Notes: generated from the letters alone by a model not told the origin. Positions 40,420 to 50,262 are shown, counted from the first letter of the stretch. The stretch: DNA of 62,016 nt from an uncultured Clostridia bacterium (GCA_959602045.1 CAUGRT010000011.1:1-62016); one strand, 5' to 3'. Made by a program: numbers and translations.

Positions 40420-41522
40420 TTCACTAACTCCTTGTATAAATTTTCTGTTTGCTCCGTCATCGCACGTGCGGTGAAGGTGCTGTTGAATTTTTCGATTGCT
40501 CCGTCTGAAAGCTTTTTGTAAATCCTTTCATTGGTGAGCAGCTCCTTTAGCTTTAAGTAAAGCTCGCGGCTGTTTCGCTTGGGAACGATAAAGCCGTTGA
40601 CGCCGTTTTGAATCACGCCGGGATTACCGCCGAAATCCGATACAACCGCCGGAATCCCAATGCTCATGCCCTCCAGCAGGGCAAGACTGGTGGCTTCTGT
40701 GCCGTAGGAGGCGTTGACTTGAATATCGGTGATGTTCATCAGCTGATCCACATCGGAGATAAAGCCGGTGAAGATAATATCATTTTCGCGATTCAGCGCT
40801 TTTACCTGTGCCTTGAGCTCGGCTTCATAGCTACCGGTTCCGGCAATATAGAATTTAGCGTCTGCTCCGTCCTTAAGCAGCATATCCGCCGCTTCAATAA
40901 AATACGAATGTCCTTTAATATCCTCCAGACGCGCTACAATAGAAACGACCTTGCTGTTTCCTGCGCCGAAACGCTTTCGGATTTCCGCACGTTCTGAATC
41001 GGTCGCTTTTTTTAAGCCCTGCACGCCATTCAGAATCACGCGGATTTTTTTATCCGAAACTCCGGTAGCGGTCAGATTATCTTTTGCCGCTTCGGCAACG
41101 GCGATAATCCCGTCGGCATAGTGGTTGTTGATTTTGCCGTTAATCCATTTGCCGATTCCTTTGGAAATCCGCGGGGATGGGTCAAATACGCTGTGACGCG
41201 TAAACACGACCTTTGCCCCTGCCTGCCGCGCAGCGATCCGCGCTGACATACTGCCGTGGGTGTGAACAATATCCGGCTTCTCACGCCGGAAAATCTCGCG
41301 CAGCTGCCGGATTGCGCTCCGATCTAAGGATTTATCCGCGATTCCGTCTGCTTCAATAACCTCGATTCCCAAGGCTTCGATATGCGGCTTTAACAGGCTG
41401 TTTTTCGGCAAAACCGTTTTCACTTGAAATTCGGTATAATCAAAATTTTCAAGCAGCGTCAGAACGCATTTTCCGGCACCGCCGATGTTGGTATCCGAGG
41501 ATACCTCAATGACTTTAATCAT
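40416..41522 (-). CDS. GT4-family glycosyltransferase
   Basis: 368 residues, GT-B fold. N-terminal GGAGKCVLTLLENF acceptor region; C-terminal nucleotide-sugar site with VVSIVARLEDIKGHSYFIEAA and YGTEATSLALLEGMSIGIPAVVSDFGG, including the EX7E-type glutamates. The ATG at 41522 overlaps the upstream stop (TGATGA) and has GGAGGG 9 nt away. Adds a sugar to the cell-surface polymer; donor and acceptor unknown. Confidence 0.9.
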   Translation of the reverse strand: MIKVIEVSSDTNIGGAGKCVLTLLENFDYTEFQVKTVLPKNSLLKPHIEALGIEVIEADGIADKSLDRSAIRQLREIFRREKPDIVHTHGSMSARIAARQAGAKVVFTRHSVFDPSPRISKGIGKWINGKINNHYADGIIAVAEAAKDNLTATGVSDKKIRVILNGVQGLKKATDSERAEIRKRFGAGNSKVVSIVARLEDIKGHSYFIEAADMLLKDGADAKFYIAGTGSYEAELKAQVKALNRENDIIFTGFISDVDQLMNITDIQVNASYGTEATSLALLEGMSIGIPAVVSDFGGNPGVIQNGVNGFIVPKRNSRELYLKLKELLTNERIYKKLSDGAIEKFNSTFTARAMTEQTENLYKELVK

Positions 41523-43399
41523 CAATCTCTGCCCTCCTTAATATATTCTAAGGCTGTTCCCATTGCCATTACCATGAAGAACAGCGCCATGACTCTGTAG
41601 TTATAAAAAGTGTAGTCAAACATACTCTGTGCGAGGAACCCGATCATGCCGCAGCTGATCGCGAGCACCGTCGTGGAGGACCAACTCTTTTTTTGCCCCA
41701 GACGATGGGTTTTAACCATTTTCTTGATGAATACGAACTGCGTAATCAAGAATACGGCAAGCGCACCGATTCCGGCTTCAACCGTAAGCTGCAAGAACGT
41801 ATTATGAGAGTGCGGAGCAATGATGGCGTTGTAGGAGAAAAACGGATAAACCTTTGCAAATGCCGCTTCTCCCATACCGATTCCGCCGAGCCAATACGTT
41901 TTCAGCAGTCCGAGCGTTCCCAACCAGATGTAGACGCGGTAAGAGGTGGAGGAGTCCTCCATATTGCCTACCGATAACATTCGGTCGATGATCGTCTGCG
42001 GCAGGATAAAGGGCAGAACACACAGCAGCAGCGGAATCAATCCCCAGAGCTTTCCCTCATAGAAAGTGACAAAGATTACCGCGGCTAACATAAAGCCGAT
42101 CCAGCAGCCTCTGGACTGCGTCAAAACAAGGCATAGTCCCAACACGCCGAACATCGCAAGGTAAACCCATTTTGCCCAGCTTTTTGCCTTATATTTTACA
42201 AAGAACACAGCGCATACCGGGAGTACCAGCAGCAGATATTCGCCCAGAACATTGGGGTTGGCAAGCGTTGAATAAACGCGCATGGTATCTTCCTCGAACA
42301 TGGTTTCATCAATCCAGGCATTGGAGGTCGTCCAGCCGAACACATATTGCATGAGTCCGTATAGGGCAACCAGTGCGCCGGAAAATACAAGCACTTTCAG
42401 CAATCCGAAAAGCTGCTCTTTGGTTCTCACGGTATTGATTACGACAAAATAGAACATCACAAATACGAAATACAGAACCCAGACTTTCAGACTTCCCAAT
42501 CTTGCAAAGGAGAATGCCGAGGATATGAACAATACGGTCAGCAGAATCAGCAGACCCAATCCAACGCCGCCGATTCGGATTTTAAAGTCTTTTGTCGTAA
42601 GCGCCTGGATCAGAAATGCAATGCCTGTCCAGATACAGATTCCGGCAAGCATGATTGTCGGAATGAGCGGCGCTAAGAATACTGCCGCATATACACCCGT
42701 AATCGGCGCATACAGTACAAGCAGCATCCCGAATAAAGCAAACGGAATCATCAGACCGTAAAGCGGTTGAAATACCATGACAGCATCGGTCAGAATTCCC
42801 GTCAGAACGGCTAATATGATTTTTTTGATTCCTTGAAAATCGGCTTCGTTATAAAATTCAAAATTCAGATCGGGAAACCCGACAGCAGCTTTTACAAAGT
42901 CCACAACCTTTGAGCCATTCAAAAACGCCATGAGGTTGAAATTCAGAATCAGCAGCACCGCACCGACCGCGCCTGCGCACAGCACGAGCTTGGAATAGGA
43001 CTGTACGGACGCAAGCTTAATCAGCGTATAAGCAAGACATGAGGACAGCAGCAGCATGCCCCAGAATCGCGTATTGATTGCCATAAAGCTGTTTACATAG
43101 CACCGCCCGACAGAACACAGGACGCTGCTTTTGATTTTTTCGTTCAGAAATCCGCCAATTTTCCGCTGCAAAAATTCCCAGAAAACAACCGGCAGCCGGA
43201 ATAACCGATAAATCAGACTCTGCTGTGCATAATCGGCTCGGTCTGTCGAACCGATTCCTCTTAGAATGACGCTGTTTTTCCAGCCGTTTGAGAATGCGTT
43301 GTAAATGCGAAGCAGCAACTTGCATATACCGCTTTCCCGAAACATTCTGCCGAATGCGCGGAAAAATGCCATCAAAGAGGTTAAAATAAGACTATTCAT
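41522..43399 (-). CDS. O-antigen ligase / polymerase family membrane protein
   Basis: 625 residues with about 12-14 membrane segments and the Wzy/WaaL-type periplasmic loop with FFSYNAIIAPHSHNTFLQLTVEAG, typical of O-antigen ligase (PF04932) proteins. In a Gram-positive host such proteins polymerize or ligate wall polymers, including teichuronic acid-type. AAAGGGG precedes the ATG. LHR copy 4 lies in the 147-nt gap before it. Confidence 0.87.
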   Translation of the reverse strand: MNSLILTSLMAFFRAFGRMFRESGICKLLLRIYNAFSNGWKNSVILRGIGSTDRADYAQQSLIYRLFRLPVVFWEFLQRKIGGFLNEKIKSSVLCSVGRCYVNSFMAINTRFWGMLLLSSCLAYTLIKLASVQSYSKLVLCAGAVGAVLLILNFNLMAFLNGSKVVDFVKAAVGFPDLNFEFYNEADFQGIKKIILAVLTGILTDAVMVFQPLYGLMIPFALFGMLLVLYAPITGVYAAVFLAPLIPTIMLAGICIWTGIAFLIQALTTKDFKIRIGGVGLGLLILLTVLFISSAFSFARLGSLKVWVLYFVFVMFYFVVINTVRTKEQLFGLLKVLVFSGALVALYGLMQYVFGWTTSNAWIDETMFEEDTMRVYSTLANPNVLGEYLLLVLPVCAVFFVKYKAKSWAKWVYLAMFGVLGLCLVLTQSRGCWIGFMLAAVIFVTFYEGKLWGLIPLLLCVLPFILPQTIIDRMLSVGNMEDSSTSYRVYIWLGTLGLLKTYWLGGIGMGEAAFAKVYPFFSYNAIIAPHSHNTFLQLTVEAGIGALAVFLITQFVFIKKMVKTHRLGQKKSWSSTTVLAISCGMIGFLAQSMFDYTFYNYRVMALFFMVMAMGTALEYIKEGRD

Positions 43400-43443
43400 A
43401 ATAGACCCCTTTCTATTTATAATGTTTTAGGTACTTGTAAAGC

Positions 43444-43531
43444 GGAGGTTTCAAGTTTTCATTCTATTGCGGCTTAGGCATCCGCATGTGCGGAACTCGC
43501 CTTCATAGAATGAAAACTATATGAAACTTCC
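43444..43531. repeat. Long-hairpin repeat (LHR) copy 4
   Basis: Reverse orientation, within the polysaccharide operon between murJ and the ligase gene. GGAGGTTTCA pairs with TGAAACTTCC (one G-T), and TTTTCATTCTAT with ATAGAATGAAAA. The inner hairpin is shortened to CCGCATGTGCGG. Confidence 0.83.
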
Positions 43532-43546
43532 TACCGTTCATCCGAA

Positions 43547-45076
43547 TTATCGCCGTAAAGCGCGGATTTCATCCACTTTTAAAATCCACAATCCGGCGGC
43601 ATACACAATAACGCCGACAATGCCGCAAGCTGCGCATACAATCAGCTGATGGAACAGTGCGCCGTCTGCGCGGTAAATGAAATGATATAAGGCAAAAACC
43701 ACGGCTGCCATGATTGCGGAACTGAGCAGAACCTTTAAAAATGTCACCCCGTCCGCACGTCCGATCATGCCCGGCTGTCGTCTGACCATACAGAATCCGT
43801 TCATTAAAGCATTAAAGATACTGCCGCCGGCTGCCGCAAGCGCCAATCCGTAGGTTTTAAAGATTCCGAACAGCAGATATGCCATGACAACATTAAATAC
43901 CATACTCAGAATCGAATTGCGCATCGGGGTTTTGCTGTCGTTAATGGAGAAGAAATACTTGGAAAGTATTTCGTTTACCGCCAGTCCCAACATTCCCACA
44001 CTGTAGCAGGAGAGCGCTCCGGCAATGACCGACGCACTTTCCGCTGTCATTTCGCCGCGGCGGTAGATGATATTGGTAATGGGATTGGAAAGAATAATCA
44101 TACCGGCGGTCAGCGGCAGAATCACCAATACAATCGCTTTAAGCGAGGTCATGATTAATCCCCGTGCCTCCTCGTCGTTTTGCGAAGCGTTCGCTTTGGC
44201 AAGCTTGGGGAAAATCAAATTTGTTACCACAAAGGAAAATACACCGGTTACGATAATATACAGACGGTTTGCCAGTTCCAGAGAGGAGTATGCACCGTCA
44301 ATCCCGGACGCTAACCGGGAATTAATTACACTGTAAAGCGGCTGCACCCATGTGCTTACCAGCATTGGCCCGGCAAGCAGAAGCGCATTTTTGATGTTGC
44401 TATCCTTTAATCTGAAATCCGGACGAAACCGATACCGAAACCGAATCAGCGCCGGGATTTGGACAATGACCTGCAAGCTCCATGCGATCACCATCGTTAC
44501 GGCAAGTCCCACAACGCCGAAGCGTTTTCCGAACAGGATGAAGTAGACGATAATTGCCGCATTGGATACCAGGCTGATAATCGCCGGGATATTGTATTCG
44601 CCCATCGACTGCAAAAATCCCACAAAGGAGAATGCAAATCCGGTGAAAATAATCATCGGGAACATGATGAAAGTGAGCTGCACAGCCAGATCGTGTTTAT
44701 CCCCGGTATAGTTCGGCGCCATGAAGTTTACGATCTGTTCCGAAAAAATCATTCCGAATACGGCGATGGCGAGCGTTGCGAGAAAGACCATTGTAACAAA
44801 TTTATTGACAAATTCCATCGCTTCTTTTTTGCCGCGCTTTGTCATGATGTCGTTGAAAACCGGAATAAAGGTCGCGGAAATTACGCCGCCGATCACCACA
44901 TCAAAGAGCGTTGTGGGCGCTTTCGAGGCGGTCATAAATGCGTCTGCCTCCATGCCTGTTCCGAAAAAGGCGGCAATCAGAGAATCCCGAACCAGCCCCA
45001 GAACCTTGGCAAGCAGCGTTGCGGCTGCCATAAACACAGCGGTTTTTAAGAGTGTTTTTCCTGTTTCTTTACTCAA
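43547..45076 (-). CDS. murJ: Lipid II flippase MurJ family
   Basis: 509 residues with 14 predicted membrane segments of the MVIN/MATE-like fold. The N-terminal stretch ATLLAKVLGLVRDSLIAAFFG and GGVISATFIPVFND are MurJ signatures. The TTG at 45076 has AAGGAAG 8 nt upstream and overlaps the preceding stop by 8 nt; an upstream ATG at 45097 is less well placed. It may flip lipid II or the polymer precursor of this operon. Confidence 0.9.
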   Translation of the reverse strand: MSKETGKTLLKTAVFMAAATLLAKVLGLVRDSLIAAFFGTGMEADAFMTASKAPTTLFDVVIGGVISATFIPVFNDIMTKRGKKEAMEFVNKFVTMVFLATLAIAVFGMIFSEQIVNFMAPNYTGDKHDLAVQLTFIMFPMIIFTGFAFSFVGFLQSMGEYNIPAIISLVSNAAIIVYFILFGKRFGVVGLAVTMVIAWSLQVIVQIPALIRFRYRFRPDFRLKDSNIKNALLLAGPMLVSTWVQPLYSVINSRLASGIDGAYSSLELANRLYIIVTGVFSFVVTNLIFPKLAKANASQNDEEARGLIMTSLKAIVLVILPLTAGMIILSNPITNIIYRRGEMTAESASVIAGALSCYSVGMLGLAVNEILSKYFFSINDSKTPMRNSILSMVFNVVMAYLLFGIFKTYGLALAAAGGSIFNALMNGFCMVRRQPGMIGRADGVTFLKVLLSSAIMAAVVFALYHFIYRADGALFHQLIVCAACGIVGVIVYAAGLWILKVDEIRALRR

Positions 45077-47303
45077 TATCAACACTTCCTTTTTCATACA
45101 AATCAATCGCAAGCTTGCCGTTGAGTTGTGCCTGTTCATTGAGTCGGGCATAGCTTCGTTTCAGCTCATCTTTGATTGTGACGTAATCGCGGATGGTTTC
45201 TTCCAGCATTTTAAACAGTGCGTCTTCTGTCAGATTCGCCACATCAATGGCGCGGTCTTGACCGGTATTGCGCATAAAGCTGCTGATTTTTGGATCATAA
45301 ATCAATCCGATCAGCGGCACGCTGTTGATTGCCGCATACATCAGCGTATGCAGCCGCATCCCGATACAGAAATCCATACAACCAACCACCGACAGCATAT
45401 CGTCAACCGTCGGATGATTTTCGATAATGGATGCTTTTTCTTTCATTTTACTCATAATGCTTTTGGAAATGCCCATATCCTTGGACGCCTGCATCGGCAG
45501 GAATACCGGATATAGTCCGTATTCCGCCGCGGCACGGTCGCAGACGCGCGCGATAATGTTTTCAAAATCGCTGTGCAGTGTATTCCATTTCCGAACCGAA
45601 ATCCCCAGTAAGCGTTTATCGGGAACTTTGGCTTCGTGCAAAATTCTTTTGCCAACGCTGCGATCGGGGACGGATAAGGTCAGTGCCGGGTCGGCGGTCA
45701 GCAAAATTTTAGGCTTGGAAACGCCGATTTTTTGCAGGGTTTCCATGGATTCGCGATCGCGCAGAGTGATTAAATCCACCTCGTCCAGGATTTTTTGCGT
45801 GTAGCGGATATTGGATTGACGGCAAAGCGGCCCGATTCCGTTGGAATAGAGCATAACCTTTAAGCCTTGATCCTTTGCGGCTTTGATAATATTCAGATAA
45901 TATAAAAGCGATTTAGTGCTGGTTCGGTCTTGAATCAGCGTTCCGCCGCCGGAAATCAGCATGTCCGCTTTTTTCATGTGCCGATAGATCTGCGGAATTG
46001 AAAACCGATTAATCGCCTTGACGCGGTAGGTACGGGTCGTTTCCTTCGGATTGGCGCTCAATACCACAATGTTCGGACTTTCCTTATATTTTTTCAGATC
46101 GTCGATAATGGATTTCAGCAGTGCGTCGTCACCGCTGTTTTTAAAGCCGTAATAACCGGAGATCAGAATTTCGTCCTGTTTGGAAAGCGCCCAGTCATAT
46201 ACGCGAATACTGTCGTCTGTCATTCGGGCAACGCTGTATTCCTTTTTAATCAGCTCTCTGCCATATTTGCCCAGTGCCTCCTGCTGTTCCGGCTCCATTG
46301 CGAAAAAGCGGAGCGTATCCTTGAGCAGCAGCTCGGGCGAGGGCATGACGCAGCCGCGGCAACAGAAGTTGGTGTCAATTCCGACTTGCAGCTTGCTTTC
46401 GTCAAATAAGCCGATATAACCCTCGTTTCCGGCGATAATAACCGGCTTTTCCGCTGCCATTGCCTCCAGTGCCGCACGGCTTACGCCGATAAACAGCTTG
46501 GAGAGAGCGACCAGTTTATTGATGTCCGTTCGCGCTCCGGTCAGCGTTACACATGGATAGCCTAAGGCTTGATTGACCTTTTCCGCTTCGGCTTTGACGT
46601 TTTCAAAATCATCGCCGCCGCCGACCACAATCAGCCGCAGCCGTTCAATGTGCTTTGCGGCTTCGGGGATGGTCTGGATGTATTGCTTTGCAACAAGACT
46701 TCTGGATTCGTCCAGACGGCTGACATAGACCAGCACGTTTTCATCCGGCTTGATATTCAGCTCGGCGCGGATGTCAGCAGTGTCCGTATACGGAGAAAAT
46801 TTATCGGTGTCAATGCCGTTGATCGTTACGCGGATATTGCTCTCCGGAATCTTGTAATTATCCATCAGATAGGTTTTTATGTCCTCCGATACCGCAACGG
46901 TTTTTTCGCCCCAGTCTGTAATGTATTTCAGACCGTATTTTGTGGTGAATACCCAGTGTGCGGTGGTGACAAACGGAAAGTGCATTTTTTTATGAAGCTT
47001 TCCTAATATAAAAGACGGGATTCTCGCATGAGAATGAACCAAGTCTATTTTTTCTTTTTTAATGATACTTGCAAGACGCTTTGCGGCTTTGAACATGTTG
47101 ATGGGGTTTTTATTCTGGAGCGGTACGGAATAATGCTTAATTCCGGCTTCCTCCAACTCCTTAACGTATACGCCGCCGTTGGATGTGACAATCACATTGA
47201 AGCCTCTCCGTTTCAGCTCCTTGGCAAGCTCCACAACATGGGTTTCGGCTCCGCCGATATTCAGCTGCATCAGCGCAAGCAGAATGTTAGCTCCCTGTTT
47301 CAA
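45069..47303 (-). CDS. csaB: Fusion of GT4 glycosyltransferase and CsaB-type polysaccharide pyruvyl transferase
   Basis: 744 residues. Residues 1-375 are a GT4 enzyme (NIGGAETHVVELAKEL, then YVSRLDESRSLVAKQYI and SRAALEAMAAEKPVI). Residues about 380-725 match CsaB (SGYYGFKNSGDDALLKSII, ISGGGTLIQDRTS, GMRLHTLMYAAI). CsaB adds pyruvate ketals to the wall polymer that SLH domains recognise. The TTG start has AGGAGG 8 nt upstream. First gene of the operon. The SLH protein at 58443 is a likely user of the product. Confidence 0.92.
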   Translation of the reverse strand: MKQGANILLALMQLNIGGAETHVVELAKELKRRGFNVIVTSNGGVYVKELEEAGIKHYSVPLQNKNPINMFKAAKRLASIIKKEKIDLVHSHARIPSFILGKLHKKMHFPFVTTAHWVFTTKYGLKYITDWGEKTVAVSEDIKTYLMDNYKIPESNIRVTINGIDTDKFSPYTDTADIRAELNIKPDENVLVYVSRLDESRSLVAKQYIQTIPEAAKHIERLRLIVVGGGDDFENVKAEAEKVNQALGYPCVTLTGARTDINKLVALSKLFIGVSRAALEAMAAEKPVIIAGNEGYIGLFDESKLQVGIDTNFCCRGCVMPSPELLLKDTLRFFAMEPEQQEALGKYGRELIKKEYSVARMTDDSIRVYDWALSKQDEILISGYYGFKNSGDDALLKSIIDDLKKYKESPNIVVLSANPKETTRTYRVKAINRFSIPQIYRHMKKADMLISGGGTLIQDRTSTKSLLYYLNIIKAAKDQGLKVMLYSNGIGPLCRQSNIRYTQKILDEVDLITLRDRESMETLQKIGVSKPKILLTADPALTLSVPDRSVGKRILHEAKVPDKRLLGISVRKWNTLHSDFENIIARVCDRAAAEYGLYPVFLPMQASKDMGISKSIMSKMKEKASIIENHPTVDDMLSVVGCMDFCIGMRLHTLMYAAINSVPLIGLIYDPKISSFMRNTGQDRAIDVANLTEDALFKMLEETIRDYVTIKDELKRSYARLNEQAQLNGKLAIDLYEKGSVDIE

Positions 47304-47375
47304 GTCTGTTTCCTCCTATTCACATAGCTGTTTTGATGCCAAAACGGCAATCCTACACATAGCTATACATATTAC

Positions 47376-47404
47376 ATTATAAGCTAAAAGCCCGGAAATG
47401 TACA
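47376..47404 (-). promoter_or_regulatory. Promoter of the csaB-murJ polysaccharide operon
   Basis: Minus strand: TGTACA (47399-47404), 17-bp spacer, TATAAT (47376-47381). Confidence 0.65.
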
Positions 47405-47571
47405 TGTTTATCATCAAAATGTATTATAATTGTAACAATGGTGAAAAGCCGATTGCATGGGATTCGGGGATAGGAATCGGGCGGCAGACGTGCGGATTTC
47501 GTCAATTATTTCCGTAATTGGCGTTATTAAACTGTAATTTTACACAAATTTAATGAATTTATCAAAAACAC

Positions 47572-47600
47572 TTGATGTTTTAGAGTTTTTTTGATATGAT
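47572..47600 (+). promoter_or_regulatory. Promoter of the amino-acid ABC transporter
   Basis: TTGATG (47572-47577), 17-bp spacer, TATGAT (47595-47600). Confidence 0.7.
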
Positions 47601-47640
47601 ATAGGGTATTGGAATAAAAAGAAAAGAAGGAGTGATGAGA

Positions 47641-48330
47641 ATGCCGTCATGGCTTTCGGGAATGTTGACGGGGTTGTATGCCACATTTGTTGAGGACGGA
47701 CGTTGGGAATGGTTTTTAAGCGGTTTGGGTTATACGCTGCTGATTTCCTTGTTTGCCGTATTAATCGGATTGATTCTCGGCATTCTTTCGGCATTCGGGC
47801 ACCTGTCCAAAATCAAGCCGCTGAAGTGGATTTCGGGGATTTATATTGATGTCATCCGTGGTACGCCGACGATGGTTCAGGTATTGATTATTTATTATGT
47901 AATTTTTGCGAGCGTAAAGCTCCCGGCGTGGATTGTAGGCGTTATTGCATTCAGTATTAACAGCGGTGCGTACATTTCAGAAATCGTCCGCGGAGGAATC
48001 CTTTCGATTAATCCCGGTCAGACCGAGGCAGGACGTTCGTTAGGCTTAACGCAGGCACAGACGATGCGCCATATTATTATGCCGCAGGCGATGAAAAATA
48101 TTCTGCCGGCTTTGGCGAATGAATTTATCGTATTAATTAAGGAAACAGCTGTAATCGGTATGGTAAACAACGTGGACTTGCTGGGTGCTGCCAAAAAGGT
48201 TCAGACGCTGACCTATGACTTTCTCTGGCCGCTCGTTTCATGTGCAGTGATTTATTATGTCATTATTAAGATTCTGACGATTATATTATCCAAGCTTGAA
48301 GCGCGGCTCAGAAAGAGCGACAAGAGATAG
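47641..48330 (+). CDS. Polar amino-acid ABC transporter permease (HisM/GlnP type)
   Basis: 229 residues with five or so membrane segments. The conserved EAA loop is TEAGRSLGLTQAQTMRHIIMPQA, and YIDVIRGTPTMVQVLI is typical of glutamine/polar amino-acid permeases. Start at 47641, 8 nt after AAGGAG; in-frame GTG/ATG at 47632-47635 lie too close to it. Operon with the ATPase. Confidence 0.93.
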   Translation: MPSWLSGMLTGLYATFVEDGRWEWFLSGLGYTLLISLFAVLIGLILGILSAFGHLSKIKPLKWISGIYIDVIRGTPTMVQVLIIYYVIFASVKLPAWIVGVIAFSINSGAYISEIVRGGILSINPGQTEAGRSLGLTQAQTMRHIIMPQAMKNILPALANEFIVLIKETAVIGMVNNVDLLGAAKKVQTLTYDFLWPLVSCAVIYYVIIKILTIILSKLEARLRKSDKR

Positions 48331-48341
48331 GAGGAAGCGGT

Positions 48342-49070
48342 ATGGCGATGATAGAAGTAAAGGGACTTCAAAAAAGCTTCGGTGATCTGGAGGTCTTAAA
48401 AAATATAGATCAGCATATCGAGCAGGGCGAAAAGGTAGTTATTATCGGGCCGTCCGGCAGTGGAAAGTCAACGTTTCTGCGGTGTCTGAATTTACTTGAA
48501 ATGCCGACGGGCGGAGATATTTATATTGACGGTGAACGCATTACCGATAAAAATATCAATATTAATCATGTCCGCGAAAAGATGGGAATGGTTTTTCAGC
48601 AGTTTAATCTGTTTCCGCATCTGAGCGTTCTGGAGAACATCACGTTAGCGCCGATGAAGGTCAAGAAAATGGACAAGGCGGCCGCGGAGAAAAAGGCGTA
48701 TGAATTATTGAAAAAGGTCGGTCTTGCGGATAAGGCGGACAGCTATCCCGGTCAGCTTTCGGGCGGACAGCAGCAGCGAATTGCAATTGCGCGTGCACTG
48801 GCGATGGAGCCGGAGATTATGCTGTTTGATGAGCCGACTTCGGCACTGGATCCGGAAATGGTCGGAGAGGTTCTGGAGGTTATGAAAGACCTTGCCAAGG
48901 CAGGAATGACGATGGTCGTTGTTACCCACGAAATGGGCTTTGCGCGTGAGGTGGGGTCGAGAGTCTTATTCATGGACGGTGGATACGTTCTGGAGGATGG
49001 AACTCCGGAGCAAGTCTTTACCGCACCGAAGAGCGAGAGAACGAAAGAGTTCCTCGGAAAGATTTTGTAA
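48342..49070 (+). CDS. Polar amino-acid ABC transporter ATPase (GlnQ type)
   Basis: 242 residues. Walker A GPSGSGKST, Q-loop VFQQFNLFPHL, signature LSGGQQQR, Walker B MLFDEPTSALDPE and the H-loop VVVTHEM. AGGAGG lies 8 nt upstream. Energizes the permease at 47641. Confidence 0.96.
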   Translation: MAMIEVKGLQKSFGDLEVLKNIDQHIEQGEKVVIIGPSGSGKSTFLRCLNLLEMPTGGDIYIDGERITDKNININHVREKMGMVFQQFNLFPHLSVLENITLAPMKVKKMDKAAAEKKAYELLKKVGLADKADSYPGQLSGGQQQRIAIARALAMEPEIMLFDEPTSALDPEMVGEVLEVMKDLAKAGMTMVVVTHEMGFAREVGSRVLFMDGGYVLEDGTPEQVFTAPKSERTKEFLGKIL

Positions 49071-49115
49071 ACATTATATATTGATAGGAATTGTAAAAGG
49101 CGATTTCGGGAGGAA

Positions 49116-49189
49116 GAATTTTCATTTATTTTTCGAGCTATGTCAGTTCAGACATCCGCTGCTATAGTCCGAAAAACAAATGAAAATTC
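49116..49189. repeat. Long-hairpin repeat (LHR) copy 5, shortened core
   Basis: GAATTTTCATTT (49116-49127) is exactly complementary to 49178-49189, then TTTTTCG/CGAAAAA. The core keeps CAGACATCCGCTGC but lacks the GGCGAGTTC side. It lies between the ABC ATPase and solute-binding-protein genes. Confidence 0.78.
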
Positions 49190-49320
49190 ATTCTGCTGAA
49201 ATTGCGGTACGAGCCCTATTTATATATGTTTAAGCGGACGATTGCGAATTTCATGAAACACGATCGGCTGTATAAAATAAGAAAAATAAGCTTTTTGCTT
49301 GTTTTTCACGTTGAGTTTAT

Positions 49321-49348
49321 GTCGCTGAAGGGCGGCGGAATGGAGGAT
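49321..49348 (+). promoter_or_regulatory. Hairpin-SD leader motif, copy 3 (solute-binding protein)
   Basis: GTCGC-TGAAGG-GCGGC hairpin followed directly by GGAATGGAGGATT. The 11 nt before it (ACGTTGAGTTT) resemble those before copy 4 (ACGTTGGATTT). An AAAAATAAGC/GCTTGTTTTT hairpin with a T tract lies just upstream (49283-49306). Confidence 0.75.
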
Positions 49349-49354
49349 TTTAAA

Positions 49355-50137
49355 ATGAAAAAGATTGTAAAGATTGCTGCATTAATGGCAGCGGCAGTTA
49401 TGGGGATGGCAGCTTTGACCGGATGCGGTTCCGGCAGCGACACATTGGTTATGGGTACAAATGCGGCATTTCCGCCGTTTGAGTTTACAACATCACAGGG
49501 TCTTGTAGGCGAATTTGACGGTATTGACGTTGCAATCGCTCAGAAGATCGCAGACAGCATGGGTAAGAAGCTTGAAATTTCCGATATGGAATTTGACGGC
49601 TTGGTAGCATCCGTTAAGACCGGTAAGGTGGATATGGCGGTTGCAGGTATGACGGTTACAGAGGAAAGACTGCAAAATGTGGATTTCTCTGATCCGTACT
49701 ATGTTGCAACACAGGTTATGGTTGTAAAGCCGGATGACACATCCATCACAAAGGCAGATGATCTGAAGAACGGCAAAAAGGTCGGCGTTGTTCTGGGTTA
49801 TACAGGCGATACATTGGTAACAGAAACCATTCAGGTTCCGGAGGAAAACATCGTAAGAGCAAACCGTGGTATTGACGTTGTTCAGGATGTAAAGAACGGT
49901 AAGCTGGACGCAGTTGTTATGGACAGCGCAACCGGTAAGGCTTTGGCAGACAAAAACGGCTTGAAGATCGTTGAAGATCCGTCCGTATTTGAATCTGAGG
50001 AATATGCAATTGCCGTTAAGAAAGGCAACACTGAATTACTGGATAATATCAACAAGGTATTAAAGGAAATGAAAGACAGCGGCGAGATTGCAGCTTTGGC
50101 GGAGAAGTACGAGTCTTCTGCGCAGGACGCTGAATAA
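49355..50137 (+). CDS. Amino-acid ABC transporter solute-binding lipoprotein
   Basis: 260 residues, family 3 binding protein. Lipobox LTGC puts the lipid on Cys24. MGTNAAFPPFEF binds the ligand, and EFDGIDVAIAQKIAD and DFSDPYYVATQVMVV are family motifs. Start at 49355, 8 nt after GGAGG. Partner of the permease and ATPase upstream, but separated by LHR copy 5 and a leader of its own, which suits higher expression of the binding protein. Confidence 0.93.
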   Translation: MKKIVKIAALMAAAVMGMAALTGCGSGSDTLVMGTNAAFPPFEFTTSQGLVGEFDGIDVAIAQKIADSMGKKLEISDMEFDGLVASVKTGKVDMAVAGMTVTEERLQNVDFSDPYYVATQVMVVKPDDTSITKADDLKNGKKVGVVLGYTGDTLVTETIQVPEENIVRANRGIDVVQDVKNGKLDAVVMDSATGKALADKNGLKIVEDPSVFESEEYAIAVKKGNTELLDNINKVLKEMKDSGEIAALAEKYESSAQDAE

Positions 50138-50160
50138 TCAGCCGAATCGGGATGAATCAA

Positions 50161-50224
50161 GGGGCTGCAAAGAAACTTTTGTATACGGTCAACGGATCGC
50201 AATTGTTTTTTTGCGGCCCCTTTG
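50161..50224 (+). terminator. Terminator after the solute-binding-protein gene
   Basis: GGGGCTGCAAA (50161-50171) pairs with TTTGCGGCCCC (50210-50220) around a 38-nt loop, followed by TTTGTGGTTTT. Confidence 0.8.
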
Positions 50225-50233
50225 TGGTTTTCC

Positions 50234-50262
50234 TTGACAGTTCTTTATATTTGAGCTATAAT
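50234..50262 (+). promoter_or_regulatory. Promoter of the DJ-1/CvpA operon
   Basis: TTGACA (50234-50239), 17-bp spacer, TATAAT (50257-50262). LHR copy 6 lies in the resulting leader of about 180 nt. Confidence 0.9.

Larger units (their letters stand above)
47304..47640. other. Divergent promoter region csaB / amino-acid ABC
   Basis: No gene. It carries the leftward csaB promoter (47376-47404) and the rightward transporter promoter (47572-47600). The rest is AT-rich. Confidence 0.7.
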
